NCBI RefSeq assembly: GCF_900094705.1
Contig: NZ_FMAR01000001.1
Location: 62,001-126,000, forward strand
Source: Chitinophaga costaii
GTDB lineage: Bacteria > Bacteroidota > Bacteroidia > Chitinophagales > Chitinophagaceae
DNA length: 64,000 nt
Reading direction: 5' to 3'
Below the pieces are notes generated by a model. The model was not told the DNA's origin. It made no database searches and saw nothing but the letters and a program-made list of their open reading frames with translations. Positions 55,107 through 64,000 of this stretch are shown piece after piece; position 1 is the first letter of the stretch, and each line of letters opens with the position of its first letter. Position numbers and translations under genes: made by a program.

Positions 55107-56570
55107 TTATAGATTCTTGTTTAACAAATATTCTTTACATTTTTTCAGATAGTCGTCAACATTAATAGCGGTCTGGTTTAATGCTTTTGCTTTTGAAAGA
55201 TAGGCTCCTGCTTTGGCGCAATCCTGGTGCAAATCGATGCAGGCGGCGCCCAGTATGGCGTAACCATTTGCATACGCCGGGTTATTTTTAAATAGAAGAT
55301 CGGCCAGTGCTTCTCCGGCCCGCGGATCGTAATGATAAATATCGGGCAACATACTTTCGAGGAACTGTGCCTTTTCTTTTGATGCCAGCATACTTTGGGC
55401 AGTTTGCAACATAGTTTGGCGGCCATTTTTACGCAGTGTATTTACTATTTCCGACATACACGCGGTACGGGCAAAATAGCTGCCACTGAAGTATACAGCC
55501 GCATCCAGGCGGGTGGTGAGCTTATTAATTGTTTCATCGGGCAGGATGCCAAGGTCGTTGTTGGCAAAAAAAACATATCCCCTTTTCTGCCGGGGGGAAT
55601 AAAGCATATCTGCTTTAAAACCGGTGTTATTGCCGCTGAAGTTAACAATAGTATCCTGCGCCGTAATTATTTCAAAAAAACCATTGCCGATATAATATCG
55701 CCCGGAGGCTTGCTGGTTCAGCAGTATAGCGGTATCTAGCATTTGATGCAAACTATTAGCGCTAAGATGTTTCCCGTCGAACAACCGGATGATAAAAGCA
55801 GCGTAATCGCCTGCCGAAATATTTACAGAAGAGGCAGGCCATGGCTCGGAAGTAGCCCATTTGTCGAGGGTTGCAGCAAACTCATTATGCCCGAGGGCAA
55901 AATCGCCGGTACTGTCGGCAGGCGTATAGTAGAGCTTTGTATGCTGCAGCTGCAGCGGATGGAGTACCCTTAGCTGAACATATTCTTTATAAGGCATTTT
56001 GAGTATGGAGGCAATTACCCTGGCGAGGTAATGATAGCCTTCCCCGGAATAGGTAAATGCTGCGCCCGGATCTTTTACAATCTCAAGTACATATTCATCA
56101 TTCATACCCTGCCAGTTTTCCATGCCGGAAGTATGACTCAGGATCATACGCGCCGTAATCTTCTTATAACGCGGATCATGTTCCAGGCGCGGCTCTGGCT
56201 GATACTGGTACAATGGTTTATCCAGGTCTAACACGCCTTCGTCTGCCAGCTGGTAAACTACATCCAGGAGAAACATTTTCGACAGGGAACATGCCTCGAA
56301 CATGGTATTTTTACCGGCAGCATGTTGATGTGCTGCATCTTTATATCCCCAGGTATTCGTATATACGACCCTGTTGTTTTCGATAACTGCCAGCGACAGT
56401 GCCGGGATACCGCTGTTATCAAGGATCCGCTTCATTTGTAAGTCGAGATCTTTAATATCTACCTTCCTGTTATCAGAGAGGAAGTATTGCGGAGATTGCC
56501 CGGCCGATTCCGGGATGTTCCCAAATAACAGCAGGCATGCCAGGAGCAGGCGGAGATATACTGAATTCAT
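55107..56570 (-). CDS. Secreted beta-lactamase-fold serine hydrolase in the PKS-NRPS operon
   Basis: The product is 487 residues with a signal peptide (LLLACLLLFGNIPESAGQ). The class C/DD-peptidase-like domain has the nucleophile tetrad SLSK in FEACSLSKMF and the second motif Tyr in FTYSGEGYHYLARV. A C-terminal region of about 130 residues of TPR-like helices follows (LADLLFKNNPAYANGYAILG). It lies 26 bp after the PKS-NRPS stop. Periplasmic enzymes of this fold in such clusters (ClbP-like) remove a prodrug group from the exported product. Cytosolic relatives (SurE-like) release peptides. The signal peptide favours maturation or self-resistance outside the cytosol. Confidence 0.88.
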   Translation of the reverse strand: MNSVYLRLLLACLLLFGNIPESAGQSPQYFLSDNRKVDIKDLDLQMKRILDNSGIPALSLAVIENNRVVYTNTWGYKDAAHQHAAGKNTMFEACSLSKMFLLDVVYQLADEGVLDLDKPLYQYQPEPRLEHDPRYKKITARMILSHTSGMENWQGMNDEYVLEIVKDPGAAFTYSGEGYHYLARVIASILKMPYKEYVQLRVLHPLQLQHTKLYYTPADSTGDFALGHNEFAATLDKWATSEPWPASSVNISAGDYAAFIIRLFDGKHLSANSLHQMLDTAILLNQQASGRYYIGNGFFEIITAQDTIVNFSGNNTGFKADMLYSPRQKRGYVFFANNDLGILPDETINKLTTRLDAAVYFSGSYFARTACMSEIVNTLRKNGRQTMLQTAQSMLASKEKAQFLESMLPDIYHYDPRAGEALADLLFKNNPAYANGYAILGAACIDLHQDCAKAGAYLSKAKALNQTAINVDDYLKKCKEYLLNKNL

Positions 56571-56596
56571 AGACGATGATTTTAAATGAAGAGGTG

Positions 56597-59500
56597 TTAA
56601 CGTACGGCTTGTCCGGATAATAGTTGCCCGTCGATATGCGCGGCCAGTTCGCGTACAGTGGGCATAGCGAGGAAATCGATGATGGCAATGCGGATGTTCA
56701 GCTGCCGCTGGATTCGGCGGACGAGAACAGGCGCGTTGAGCGAGTGGCCGCCCAGGTCGTAGAAGCTGTCGTTGATTCCCAGCTTTTCAGCGGGCACCTC
56801 TAACACGGCTGCCCAGATAGCGGCAATGGCGCGTTCGGTTTCCGTTGTGGGGGCGGCAACAGGGGCTATCTCCGGCGATATCGGTTCTGGAAGCGCGGCA
56901 CGGTCAATTTTCCCGGAGGCATTTACCGGCAGCTTTTCCATTTCTACAAAGCAGGAAGGCACCATGTAATCGGGCAGCCTGGCGGCCATGTATTGCCGGA
57001 TAGATGGCCGGTCGACCCCTTTGTCTGCCACATAATAAGCGGCTAAAACCGGTTGCGGCAGGTCTTGCCGGTAAGTAACCGCAGCCTCCCGGATGGCAGG
57101 GCATGCAGCCAATACGCCTTCTATTTCTCCCAACTCCACGCGGTAGCCCCTGATTTTTACCTGGTTATCGGTACGCCCGCTCAGTGCTACATCTCCCGAT
57201 AAAAGCCAACGTGCGCGATCGCCGGTTTTATAAAGTAACAGATGCCCCGGTTGCTTAAACGGATTTTCAATAAAGCATTCTGCAGTAAGATCCGGTTTTT
57301 GGTAATACCCGGCAGCAAGGCCGGCTCCGGAGATATACAAATCGCCATTCACCAATGATGGCAATGGCTGCTTATTTTTATCCAGCACAAAAAACCGGGT
57401 GTTCGCAATGGGCCTGCCTACGGTTACCGGCTGGCCTGCCTTTAATTTGCAGGCGGAAGACCAGATGGTTGTTTCGGTAGGTCCGTAAAGGTTCCAAACC
57501 GGATACTGACTGATGCCCAGCAGGCGGTCTTTCAGCGTTTCCGTGATAGCTTCGCCACCTGTAAGGATATGGAGGGATGTTTCGTTGGTCCATCCGGCAT
57601 CCAGCAATTGCTGCCAGCGCGAAGGCGTTGATTGCAGATGGGTAGGCCGGATATCGCGGATACGTGCGATCAGGAGGGCCGGATCTGTTAATGCCGCTGC
57701 AGAAGCAATATCCACGCAACCGCCAAAGCAAAGCGGCAGATAGTATTCGAGGCCGGAGATATCAAAACTGTAAGTAGTAACACTCAGCATCACCATCTCT
57801 TCATCGGCTCCTAACAACTCCTGCATGGCCCGGATAAAATTATGCAGCGAGCCATGCGTAATTTCCACGCCTTTAGGCCGGCCTGTAGTGCCGGAGGTAT
57901 ACATCACGTAGGCAGTAGTTGCCGGTGTGCATACCGGCAGCGAGCTGGTGGCGCCGGATATATGTTCCGGTAACTGATCCACGTTGATGATACGTATACC
58001 CGTTTCCATTACCACTTCATGAGCGGCAGTATCATTCCCTACCAGCAGCAGCGGGGCCTGCAGGTCATCCAATATGAGGCGGGTCCTGTTTTTTGGATGT
58101 TTGGGATCCAGCGGCACATAAGCACATCCTGCCTTCAGTACCCCCAGTAATACCACCAGGAGGTTAACAGAGCGCTCCAGGTATATTGGTATAACAGTGC
58201 CGGTGGGCACAATTTCCGTGAGGTAAGCCGCAAGTATGGAAGAATGCTTGTGGAGCGTGGCATAATCCAGCAGCTGTTCTTCAAAAACCACCGCATTTGC
58301 ATGCGGTGTACGCGCAGCCTGCGCCGCAAAAAGGCCGGGGATGGTATCAGCATCATATGCTTTATCAGTAGCATTCAATGATTCCGGTAACAACGGCTGC
58401 GTAGCGGAACCTGTTAAAATACCCGTACCGAATACACTGTCTGTTTGTTCGCCGATCTCTATTAATGCACGCTGAAGGGCAGCCAGGAAGGCTTTAGCCA
58501 CTTCGGTTGCGGCAAAACCGGTTACATAGCTCAGCGCCAGCGCACAGCTATGGCCGGTAACGTTTACATCCAGGTTAAACAGCGAGTTGTTACGCAGCTG
58601 ATGGCTTACATCACCACCTTCAGGCGCGGAAGCTGGCTGTAGCGGCGGTAATGGGGTAAGGCTGTCATAAATATGAAAATCTGTGAAATTGAATAATACA
58701 TCTGTGATAGGATTGCCCGCTCCCCTGCCGGCATTAAGCGATTGTACAATGTCCATAAAAGGTACGCCTTCATAGCCCCGCTGCCTGCTTAGTTTTTCAT
58801 GGATAGCCGTGATGAAAGTAAACCAGCTTTGCTGAAACGGAACCGTAACACGGAATGGAATGGTATTGAGAAAGCAACCGAGTACTTTATCGCCATCTTC
58901 TGTTTCGAGCCGGTTGTTTACAACGATGCCCACCGTAAGATCATCATCATAGCTAAAACACTTCAGTGCGGCCAGGAATGCGCCGAAGAAAAGGCTGCGC
59001 AAACTTACCTGCAGCCGGCCTGCCTGTTGTTTTAACGCTTGCAGTTGCGGTTTTGTTAATTCAAAAGTATCCCTCCGGAAAATGCCCGGAGTGGTGGTTT
59101 CATCAAATGTGAAGCGCTTGTAACCGGTAAGGGTATCTTTCCAGTATTGGCGCAGCAGCGGATTTTCGGCGTCTACAAGCCTGGCTTTCACAAAATCAAG
59201 ATAAGTGCTTTGCAAAGGCTGCGGCTTAAAATCAGCATCCGTGGCCAATGCAGCCAGTGTGTTATGCAATTCGGTATTAAGCGATGCATCGCTCCAGCCA
59301 TCAATAATGGCATGGTGACAAATAAAGCAGATACAGTATTGTTCTGCATCCAGTTTGAATATTTTATACCTGAATAATCCCGGCTGTTCGAGGCGGAATG
59401 GTTGTTGCCGGTCGTCCTGTAAACTGTTGCGGATGACCGCCTGTTGGGCCGTTGGTGCGAGGCTGCTGAGATCCTGGTAGTCGTAGCTCCGGCTGATTTT

Positions 59501-62500
59501 TTTATAAACCACCTGCCACAGGTTATCTTCTTCCTGTAAAAAGGCAGTGCGCAAAATAGCGTGCTTCTCCGCGAGCAGTTCCACGGCCTGCGGGAACAAA
59601 GCAATCCATTCGTCAGGATATTGCAGGTAATGCACCATCTGGTCGTGATACATGCCTGCATCTTTCATGGCATGATAGATCATTCCTTTTTGTATATCAC
59701 TCGCCGGATATGCCATCTCTATTGTTGCCGGATCAAGTTCCGGATACCTTACCAGTAAAGCCGCAGCGCCGGCAGCAATCCGTTTTTCGATGGCTTCCAT
59801 GGCGGCTGTAGTTTCACTCCGCGGTTGCAGGCTGATGACATGTTTTGCAAATGCACCGGCAGCCTGGTGCAGGAATAAATCGGTGACGCGGGCTTTAATA
59901 CCAAAGGTTTTGTTTACCTGGTTGATCAAACGGATGGCTATCATGGAGTCGCCGCCAAGAGCGAAGAAATTACTGGCGGCAGTAACGTTACCGCATTTCA
60001 GTACGGTTTTCCACAAGTCGTACATAGCGTCGCCACCAGCGTCAACATCGGAAGCTTCAGGAGCCTCCTCAGTTGCCTCCGGTGCAGGCAGCCGGGATTT
60101 ATCTGTTTTGCCGTTAACCGTTTGCGGGATGGCCTCCATTGAAATGATATAAGCGGGCAGCATATAGTCTGGCAGGCGTTCCGCCAGCGAAGCACGAACG
60201 GCATCTTTATCCGCAAAGCCCGGATGGAAAACGATGTAAGCGCATAGAAACGTATGCTGCTCTTCTTTCCTCGCTATTACCACTGCATCTTTTACCTGTG
60301 GATGCAGCAGCAGGCAGGAGGCGATTTCACCCAGTTCGATACGGAAGCCGCGGATCTTTACCTGGTGGTCCATTCGGCCGATATATTCCAGCTCCCCATT
60401 TTCCAAACGACGGGCAAGATCGCCGCTACGGTATAATCGTTGTGCAGGTATATAAGGATGCTGCACAAAGCGGGCGGTAGTGAGTTCATCCCGGTTGAGA
60501 TACCCACGCGCCACACCGGCGCCACCTACATACAATTCACCAACAACGCCATTGGGCACCACATGACCGGATGCGTCCAGCAGCACCACAGACAGCGTTG
60601 GAATTGGCCGCCCGATATTGCTGATATTCGTATTGATTTCATGGATGCCGATTTCCTTATAAGTTACATGTACCGTGGTTTCTGTGATGCCGAACATATT
60701 GATAAGGCGAACCCGCGGATAACGCTCATACCAACCTTGCAACCGTGCAGGCTGTAAGGCTTCCCCGCCAAAGATAATATACCGCAAATGCAGTGGTGAA
60801 GGCGCTTGTAAAAGCGCTGCATCCGCTAAATTATAAAAGGCCGCTGGCGTTTGATTCAATATGGTAACACGTTCTGACCGGAGCAGGTCGAGGAATGCCT
60901 GCGGATCACGGGCGGTTGCTTTTGGCACTATCACCAGTTTTCCGCCAAAAAGCAAAGCGCCATACATTTCCCATACACTGAAATCGAAATACTGGTTGTG
61001 GAACATGGTCCATACATCTTCCGCAGTAAAACCGAACAACGGTTGATCATTAAAAAACAACCGCACCACATTTTCATGCGTGATCATCACCCCTTTTGGG
61101 CGGCCGGTTGTGCCGGAGGTATAAATAATATAAGCGAGATCGCCGGGTTCATTATGGTTGACCGGAGCAACGGCATTGCTGTGAGCTTCGGTGCTGCCAA
61201 TAAACATACAATTCCTGTGATAGGCGTTGTGGCCTTCTTCTTCGGTTAACAACAACACGGCGCCGCTGTCTTCCAGCATAAAACGTATCCGATCTTCCGG
61301 GTATTCAGTATCTATTGGCAAATAACATGCACCTGCTTTGAGAATACCCAGCATACCGGTAATCATGGCAGTGGAACGGCCGGTAAGCAGGCCCACTACA
61401 TCATTGCGCCCCACTCCTGCCAGCTTTAACCTGTTTGCCAGGATGTTACTCTGCGTTTCCAGCGCCTGATAGCTCAGGGTTTCCTCATTCAGCACGAGGG
61501 CTGTGCGGTCCGGATAGCGCGCGGCGGCGGCAGCAAACAATGCATGCAATGTGGCGGTTGCCGGATAAGCCACGCCGGTATAATCGGAGGCATGCACCAA
61601 TGCGGTTATCTCTCCGTCCGACAACCACTGCAGTTCATCGATGCGAACATCCGGTTGTTGAATAATGGCTGTGAGTATATTTTTAAACCAGTGGCCGAAT
61701 TGTATCACCGTACTTTCTTTGAACAGGTCGGTGGCATATTCAAAACCCATCATCAATCCCGCCGGTGTTTCCGCCACAGAAAGGATAAGATCGAATTTGG
61801 CGGTTTCCTGGGTAGTTGCTATCGACGACAGCTCCAACCCCGGAATGGAGAGTGATACCGGTTCAAAACTATCGTACACAAATACCACATCAAAGAGTGC
61901 ATTGTGGCCGGTATTACGTTCCAGCTTCAAGGCGTCCACGAGGTCTTCGTACTGAAATTCCTGGTTATCGAAAGCCGCGAGTACGCCATGTTTTACTGTT
62001 TCCAGGAACTCCCGGAAATGCAGGCTGCCAGCGGGGCGGTTGCGCACCGCCAGGGTATTAACGAACATGCCGGTCATATCTGCAGTGTCCGGGTGCTGAC
62101 GGCCCAGCATAGGCGTACCAACCACCACATCTTCCGTATTACCTAATTTGCCAAGTAACACATTATAGGCAGCGAGGAGCAGTGTAAATAAAGTGAGTCC
62201 GGAGGTGTCGGCAATCTTTTTAAGCGCTAAAGTACCGGCTGCCGGTAGTTCAAAATAAACATTGCTGCCGCTGTATGATTTTCGGGCTGGCCTCTTAAAA
62301 TCGCAGGGCAGTTGCAGGCTTTCGGGTACATCGCGATACAGCTCCATCCAAAACGCCTTCTGTTGCGCAATTTTCTGCTGATGACCTGTACTTTGCTGCC
62401 ACAGGGCATAATCTTTATAGTGCAATGATAAGGGGGGCAACGATTCGCCACGGTACAAGGCCATAAAATCCCTGATCAGCAAACCTTGCGACACCCCGTC

Positions 62501-64000
62501 TGTTACAATATGGTGCATATCTATCAGCAGGATGCTTTCTTCCGGGACCAGGGATATCATGCCAACCCTCAGCAGGGGCGGATTTCGCAGGTTAAACGGC
62601 GCAATGAACTGCCGGATAATAACTGGTATTTCACTTTCTGTTGCCTGATAGCGGATGATGGAAAAGTGAACATTTGCGCTGATAACCTGTACCGGCTCCT
62701 CATTTTTTATCTGGATGGACGTGCGTAATATTTCATGCCGGTGTATTAGCTTTATAAATGCCTTTTCCAGTGCATCGTAGTCGGCTTTCCCTTTTATGCG
62801 TATGGCTTTCGGCATATTATAGGCCAGGGATTCCGGCTCCATTTCATGCAGGATAAATAATCTTTTCTGTGCAGACGACAGCAGATGCTGTTCGCTGCCG
62901 GTGGCTGGCAGCAGCGGCGCCACCTCGCTTTCACCGGCAAACAGCAGGGAGGCAATACCGCTGATGGTGGCATGTTTGAAAAAATCTGACAGCGAAATAT
63001 CCACCGCAAATTTTTTCCGGATCAGGTTTACCAGGTTAAGCGCTTTCAGCGAGTCGCCGCCCAGCTCAAAGAAATTATCTTCCACGCTGATTACATCATA
63101 CCCAAACAGCTCCTGCCATAACTCCAACAGTATGGCTTCCGGACCGGCAGAAGGGAGTACCACCGCTGCCTGTTGCGTTCTTTCCAGCTTGGGTAATGCC
63201 AGCGGCAATTCCTTTTCAGCCGGCGTTTGTTTTTTCACCCATTTATCAATACGTGCATTTAAATTATTTACAGATATAATTAAACGGGGGTATGGCGGAA
63301 CGGCCATCATGGCATCAAACACCGCTGCGGCATCACCGGTGCCAATGCTATTAGCGGGTAATTTGTCCTGCTCACCGGTTTGCCACGCGTCCCAGTCCAA
63401 CGCCGTCCAACGGGTTCCCTGCGGGTTGTCATAAAGTTCGGCGAGCCTGTCGAGATACGCATTAGCGGCTGCATATGCGAAATATCCCACTCCTCCCAAC
63501 AAACCTGCAACAGAAGAGAACAACACTACAAAGTCCGGCTGTTTATCTTCAAAAATCTGGTAAATATTTTCCGCCCCGCAAATCTTTGCTCTCATGAGGG
63601 CTTCACCTGCATCGGGTGTAAGGTGCGTGATGAGGTGTTTGCTTATATCCGGACGCTGGGCTGCCAAATGAAATACGCCGGCTACCGGGCCCTGAGCCGT
63701 AATAAAATCTGCTACTACTTTCCGGAAGGCATGCAGGTCTGTTACATCTGCATGGAGGTATTGTATGCCTGGCACTGTTTGCTGCAGCTGTTCCCAACGC
63801 TTGCCGGCGTTGGCCAAAGGCGTTCTGCCAATAACAACAACGCGTCCTTTCTTTTCATGGATGTGCTGCGCCAATAAAAATCCTATCTGTCCAAGACCTC
63901 CGGTAATCAAATAATTTCCGCCTTCCTTTACTGCCCGTGTAGTGGCAGGTTGTGTAGTAGTGATGTTCTCATAAACAGGCAGCCAGCGTATATTTCCTGA
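56597..64000 (-). CDS. Hybrid polyketide synthase-nonribosomal peptide synthetase, C-terminal 2467 residues (partial)
   Basis: The frame is open to the right edge, so the N-terminus is missing. Domains in visible-residue numbers: ketoreductase 31-215 (ITGGLGQIGF, FSSVAG, YAAAN); ACP 285-355 (LGGDSL, Ser317); C1 370-780 (HHIVTDG); A1 815-1280; PCP 1325-1390 (LGGDSM); C2 1425-1870 (HHAIIDG); A2 1900-2370; PCP 2385-2455 (LGGHSL, Ser2420). It ends 47 residues after that Ser with no thioesterase or reductase domain. Reading the ten-residue specificity code by eye gives DFWNIGMVHK for A1 (threonine) and DILQLGLIWK for A2 (glycine). All core motifs look intact. The chain would end ...beta-hydroxyacyl-Thr-Gly. 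No epimerisation domain is seen. It heads a four-gene operon in view. Confidence 0.95.
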   Translation of the reverse strand, partial: SGNIRWLPVYENITTTQPATTRAVKEGGNYLITGGLGQIGFLLAQHIHEKKGRVVVIGRTPLANAGKRWEQLQQTVPGIQYLHADVTDLHAFRKVVADFITAQGPVAGVFHLAAQRPDISKHLITHLTPDAGEALMRAKICGAENIYQIFEDKQPDFVVLFSSVAGLLGGVGYFAYAAANAYLDRLAELYDNPQGTRWTALDWDAWQTGEQDKLPANSIGTGDAAAVFDAMMAVPPYPRLIISVNNLNARIDKWVKKQTPAEKELPLALPKLERTQQAAVVLPSAGPEAILLELWQELFGYDVISVEDNFFELGGDSLKALNLVNLIRKKFAVDISLSDFFKHATISGIASLLFAGESEVAPLLPATGSEQHLLSSAQKRLFILHEMEPESLAYNMPKAIRIKGKADYDALEKAFIKLIHRHEILRTSIQIKNEEPVQVISANVHFSIIRYQATESEIPVIIRQFIAPFNLRNPPLLRVGMISLVPEESILLIDMHHIVTDGVSQGLLIRDFMALYRGESLPPLSLHYKDYALWQQSTGHQQKIAQQKAFWMELYRDVPESLQLPCDFKRPARKSYSGSNVYFELPAAGTLALKKIADTSGLTLFTLLLAAYNVLLGKLGNTEDVVVGTPMLGRQHPDTADMTGMFVNTLAVRNRPAGSLHFREFLETVKHGVLAAFDNQEFQYEDLVDALKLERNTGHNALFDVVFVYDSFEPVSLSIPGLELSSIATTQETAKFDLILSVAETPAGLMMGFEYATDLFKESTVIQFGHWFKNILTAIIQQPDVRIDELQWLSDGEITALVHASDYTGVAYPATATLHALFAAAAARYPDRTALVLNEETLSYQALETQSNILANRLKLAGVGRNDVVGLLTGRSTAMITGMLGILKAGACYLPIDTEYPEDRIRFMLEDSGAVLLLTEEEGHNAYHRNCMFIGSTEAHSNAVAPVNHNEPGDLAYIIYTSGTTGRPKGVMITHENVVRLFFNDQPLFGFTAEDVWTMFHNQYFDFSVWEMYGALLFGGKLVIVPKATARDPQAFLDLLRSERVTILNQTPAAFYNLADAALLQAPSPLHLRYIIFGGEALQPARLQGWYERYPRVRLINMFGITETTVHVTYKEIGIHEINTNISNIGRPIPTLSVVLLDASGHVVPNGVVGELYVGGAGVARGYLNRDELTTARFVQHPYIPAQRLYRSGDLARRLENGELEYIGRMDHQVKIRGFRIELGEIASCLLLHPQVKDAVVIARKEEQHTFLCAYIVFHPGFADKDAVRASLAERLPDYMLPAYIISMEAIPQTVNGKTDKSRLPAPEATEEAPEASDVDAGGDAMYDLWKTVLKCGNVTAASNFFALGGDSMIAIRLINQVNKTFGIKARVTDLFLHQAAGAFAKHVISLQPRSETTAAMEAIEKRIAAGAAALLVRYPELDPATIEMAYPASDIQKGMIYHAMKDAGMYHDQMVHYLQYPDEWIALFPQAVELLAEKHAILRTAFLQEEDNLWQVVYKKISRSYDYQDLSSLAPTAQQAVIRNSLQDDRQQPFRLEQPGLFRYKIFKLDAEQYCICFICHHAIIDGWSDASLNTELHNTLAALATDADFKPQPLQSTYLDFVKARLVDAENPLLRQYWKDTLTGYKRFTFDETTTPGIFRRDTFELTKPQLQALKQQAGRLQVSLRSLFFGAFLAALKCFSYDDDLTVGIVVNNRLETEDGDKVLGCFLNTIPFRVTVPFQQSWFTFITAIHEKLSRQRGYEGVPFMDIVQSLNAGRGAGNPITDVLFNFTDFHIYDSLTPLPPLQPASAPEGGDVSHQLRNNSLFNLDVNVTGHSCALALSYVTGFAATEVAKAFLAALQRALIEIGEQTDSVFGTGILTGSATQPLLPESLNATDKAYDADTIPGLFAAQAARTPHANAVVFEEQLLDYATLHKHSSILAAYLTEIVPTGTVIPIYLERSVNLLVVLLGVLKAGCAYVPLDPKHPKNRTRLILDDLQAPLLLVGNDTAAHEVVMETGIRIINVDQLPEHISGATSSLPVCTPATTAYVMYTSGTTGRPKGVEITHGSLHNFIRAMQELLGADEEMVMLSVTTYSFDISGLEYYLPLCFGGCVDIASAAALTDPALLIARIRDIRPTHLQSTPSRWQQLLDAGWTNETSLHILTGGEAITETLKDRLLGISQYPVWNLYGPTETTIWSSACKLKAGQPVTVGRPIANTRFFVLDKNKQPLPSLVNGDLYISGAGLAAGYYQKPDLTAECFIENPFKQPGHLLLYKTGDRARWLLSGDVALSGRTDNQVKIRGYRVELGEIEGVLAACPAIREAAVTYRQDLPQPVLAAYYVADKGVDRPSIRQYMAARLPDYMVPSCFVEMEKLPVNASGKIDRAALPEPISPEIAPVAAPTTETERAIAAIWAAVLEVPAEKLGINDSFYDLGGHSLNAPVLVRRIQRQLNIRIAIIDFLAMPTVRELAAHIDGQLLSGQAVR

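Noticed and set aside
62901..63434. 177-codon plus-strand frame and other long antisense frames across 56.7-63.9 kb
   Set aside because: They are antisense to intact PKS-NRPS domains and show no family motifs; GC-rich coding DNA commonly gives such frames.
63880..63910. Apparent gene start of the PKS-NRPS at a TTG near 63910
   Set aside because: The frame continues upstream to the window edge with family-like sequence before the KR nucleotide-binding loop, so this is not the true start.
1..64000. CRISPR arrays or complete insertion sequences
   Set aside because: I saw no regularly spaced repeats and no transposase; the only mobile-element protein is the integrase stump.

Overview
The window looks like chromosome of a Bacteroidota member, most probably a chitinophaga-type soil or plant-associated bacterium. 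The evidence is two SusC-type TonB-dependent transporters (one with its SusD), FecI/FecR-type and other ECF sigma/anti-sigma pairs, several outer-membrane beta-barrel proteins with CarboxypepD_reg-like N-termini, DUF4369/TlpA lipoproteins, weak Shine-Dalgarno signals and TAnnTTTG-type -7 promoter elements. No rRNA gene, complete tRNA gene or CRISPR array was seen.

Layout. 1-5.6 kb: a SusC receptor with an STN domain (cut by the left edge), divergent from an ECF sigma/FecR pair. 5.7-8.0 kb: an AT-rich cassette with a frameshifted NTF2-like gene, an aldo/keto reductase and an AraC regulator. 9-19 kb: a secreted beta-propeller protein coupled to an outer-membrane barrel protein, an AbiE-type toxin-antitoxin pair, and two near-identical TlpA-like lipoproteins plus the stump of a third. 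19-22 kb: secreted proteins of unknown function, an internally deleted Crp/Fnr gene and a DJ-1/PfpI protein.

22.3-39.8 kb is the most coherent metabolic locus. A six-gene minus-strand operon encodes a dihydrodipicolinate-synthase-family lyase, alpha-ketoglutaric semialdehyde dehydrogenase, M24 Xaa-Pro aminopeptidase, GH95 alpha-L-fucosidase, DPP IV and L-serine dehydratase. It is divergent from two paralogous AraC regulators and a SusC/SusD pair. My inference is a system for taking up and degrading hydroxyproline-rich, fucosylated glycoproteins or peptides (plant extensin/AGP-like, or collagen-like).

40-46.5 kb is a scarred region. It has an SDR, a Fic gene broken by an in-frame TGA, an SDR-MarR-'abortive infection'-type TIM-barrel operon behind a strong palindromic operator, tRNA-3'-end-like att sequences, a truncated tyrosine recombinase, an orphan C-terminal gene tail and a decayed glycosyltransferase.

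46.5-64 kb is a biosynthetic and signalling region, all on the minus strand. It starts at the right edge with a hybrid PKS-NRPS (KR-ACP-C-A-T-C-A-T visible; predicted A-domain substrates Thr then Gly; no terminal thioesterase domain). Then come a secreted beta-lactamase-fold hydrolase, a SyrP-like dioxygenase and a type II thioesterase, closed by a terminator. Beyond it lie an ECF sigma / HEAT-repeat anti-sigma / DUF4097 / TonB-receptor operon and a LuxR regulator followed by an Sfp-type phosphopantetheinyl transferase that could activate the synthase.
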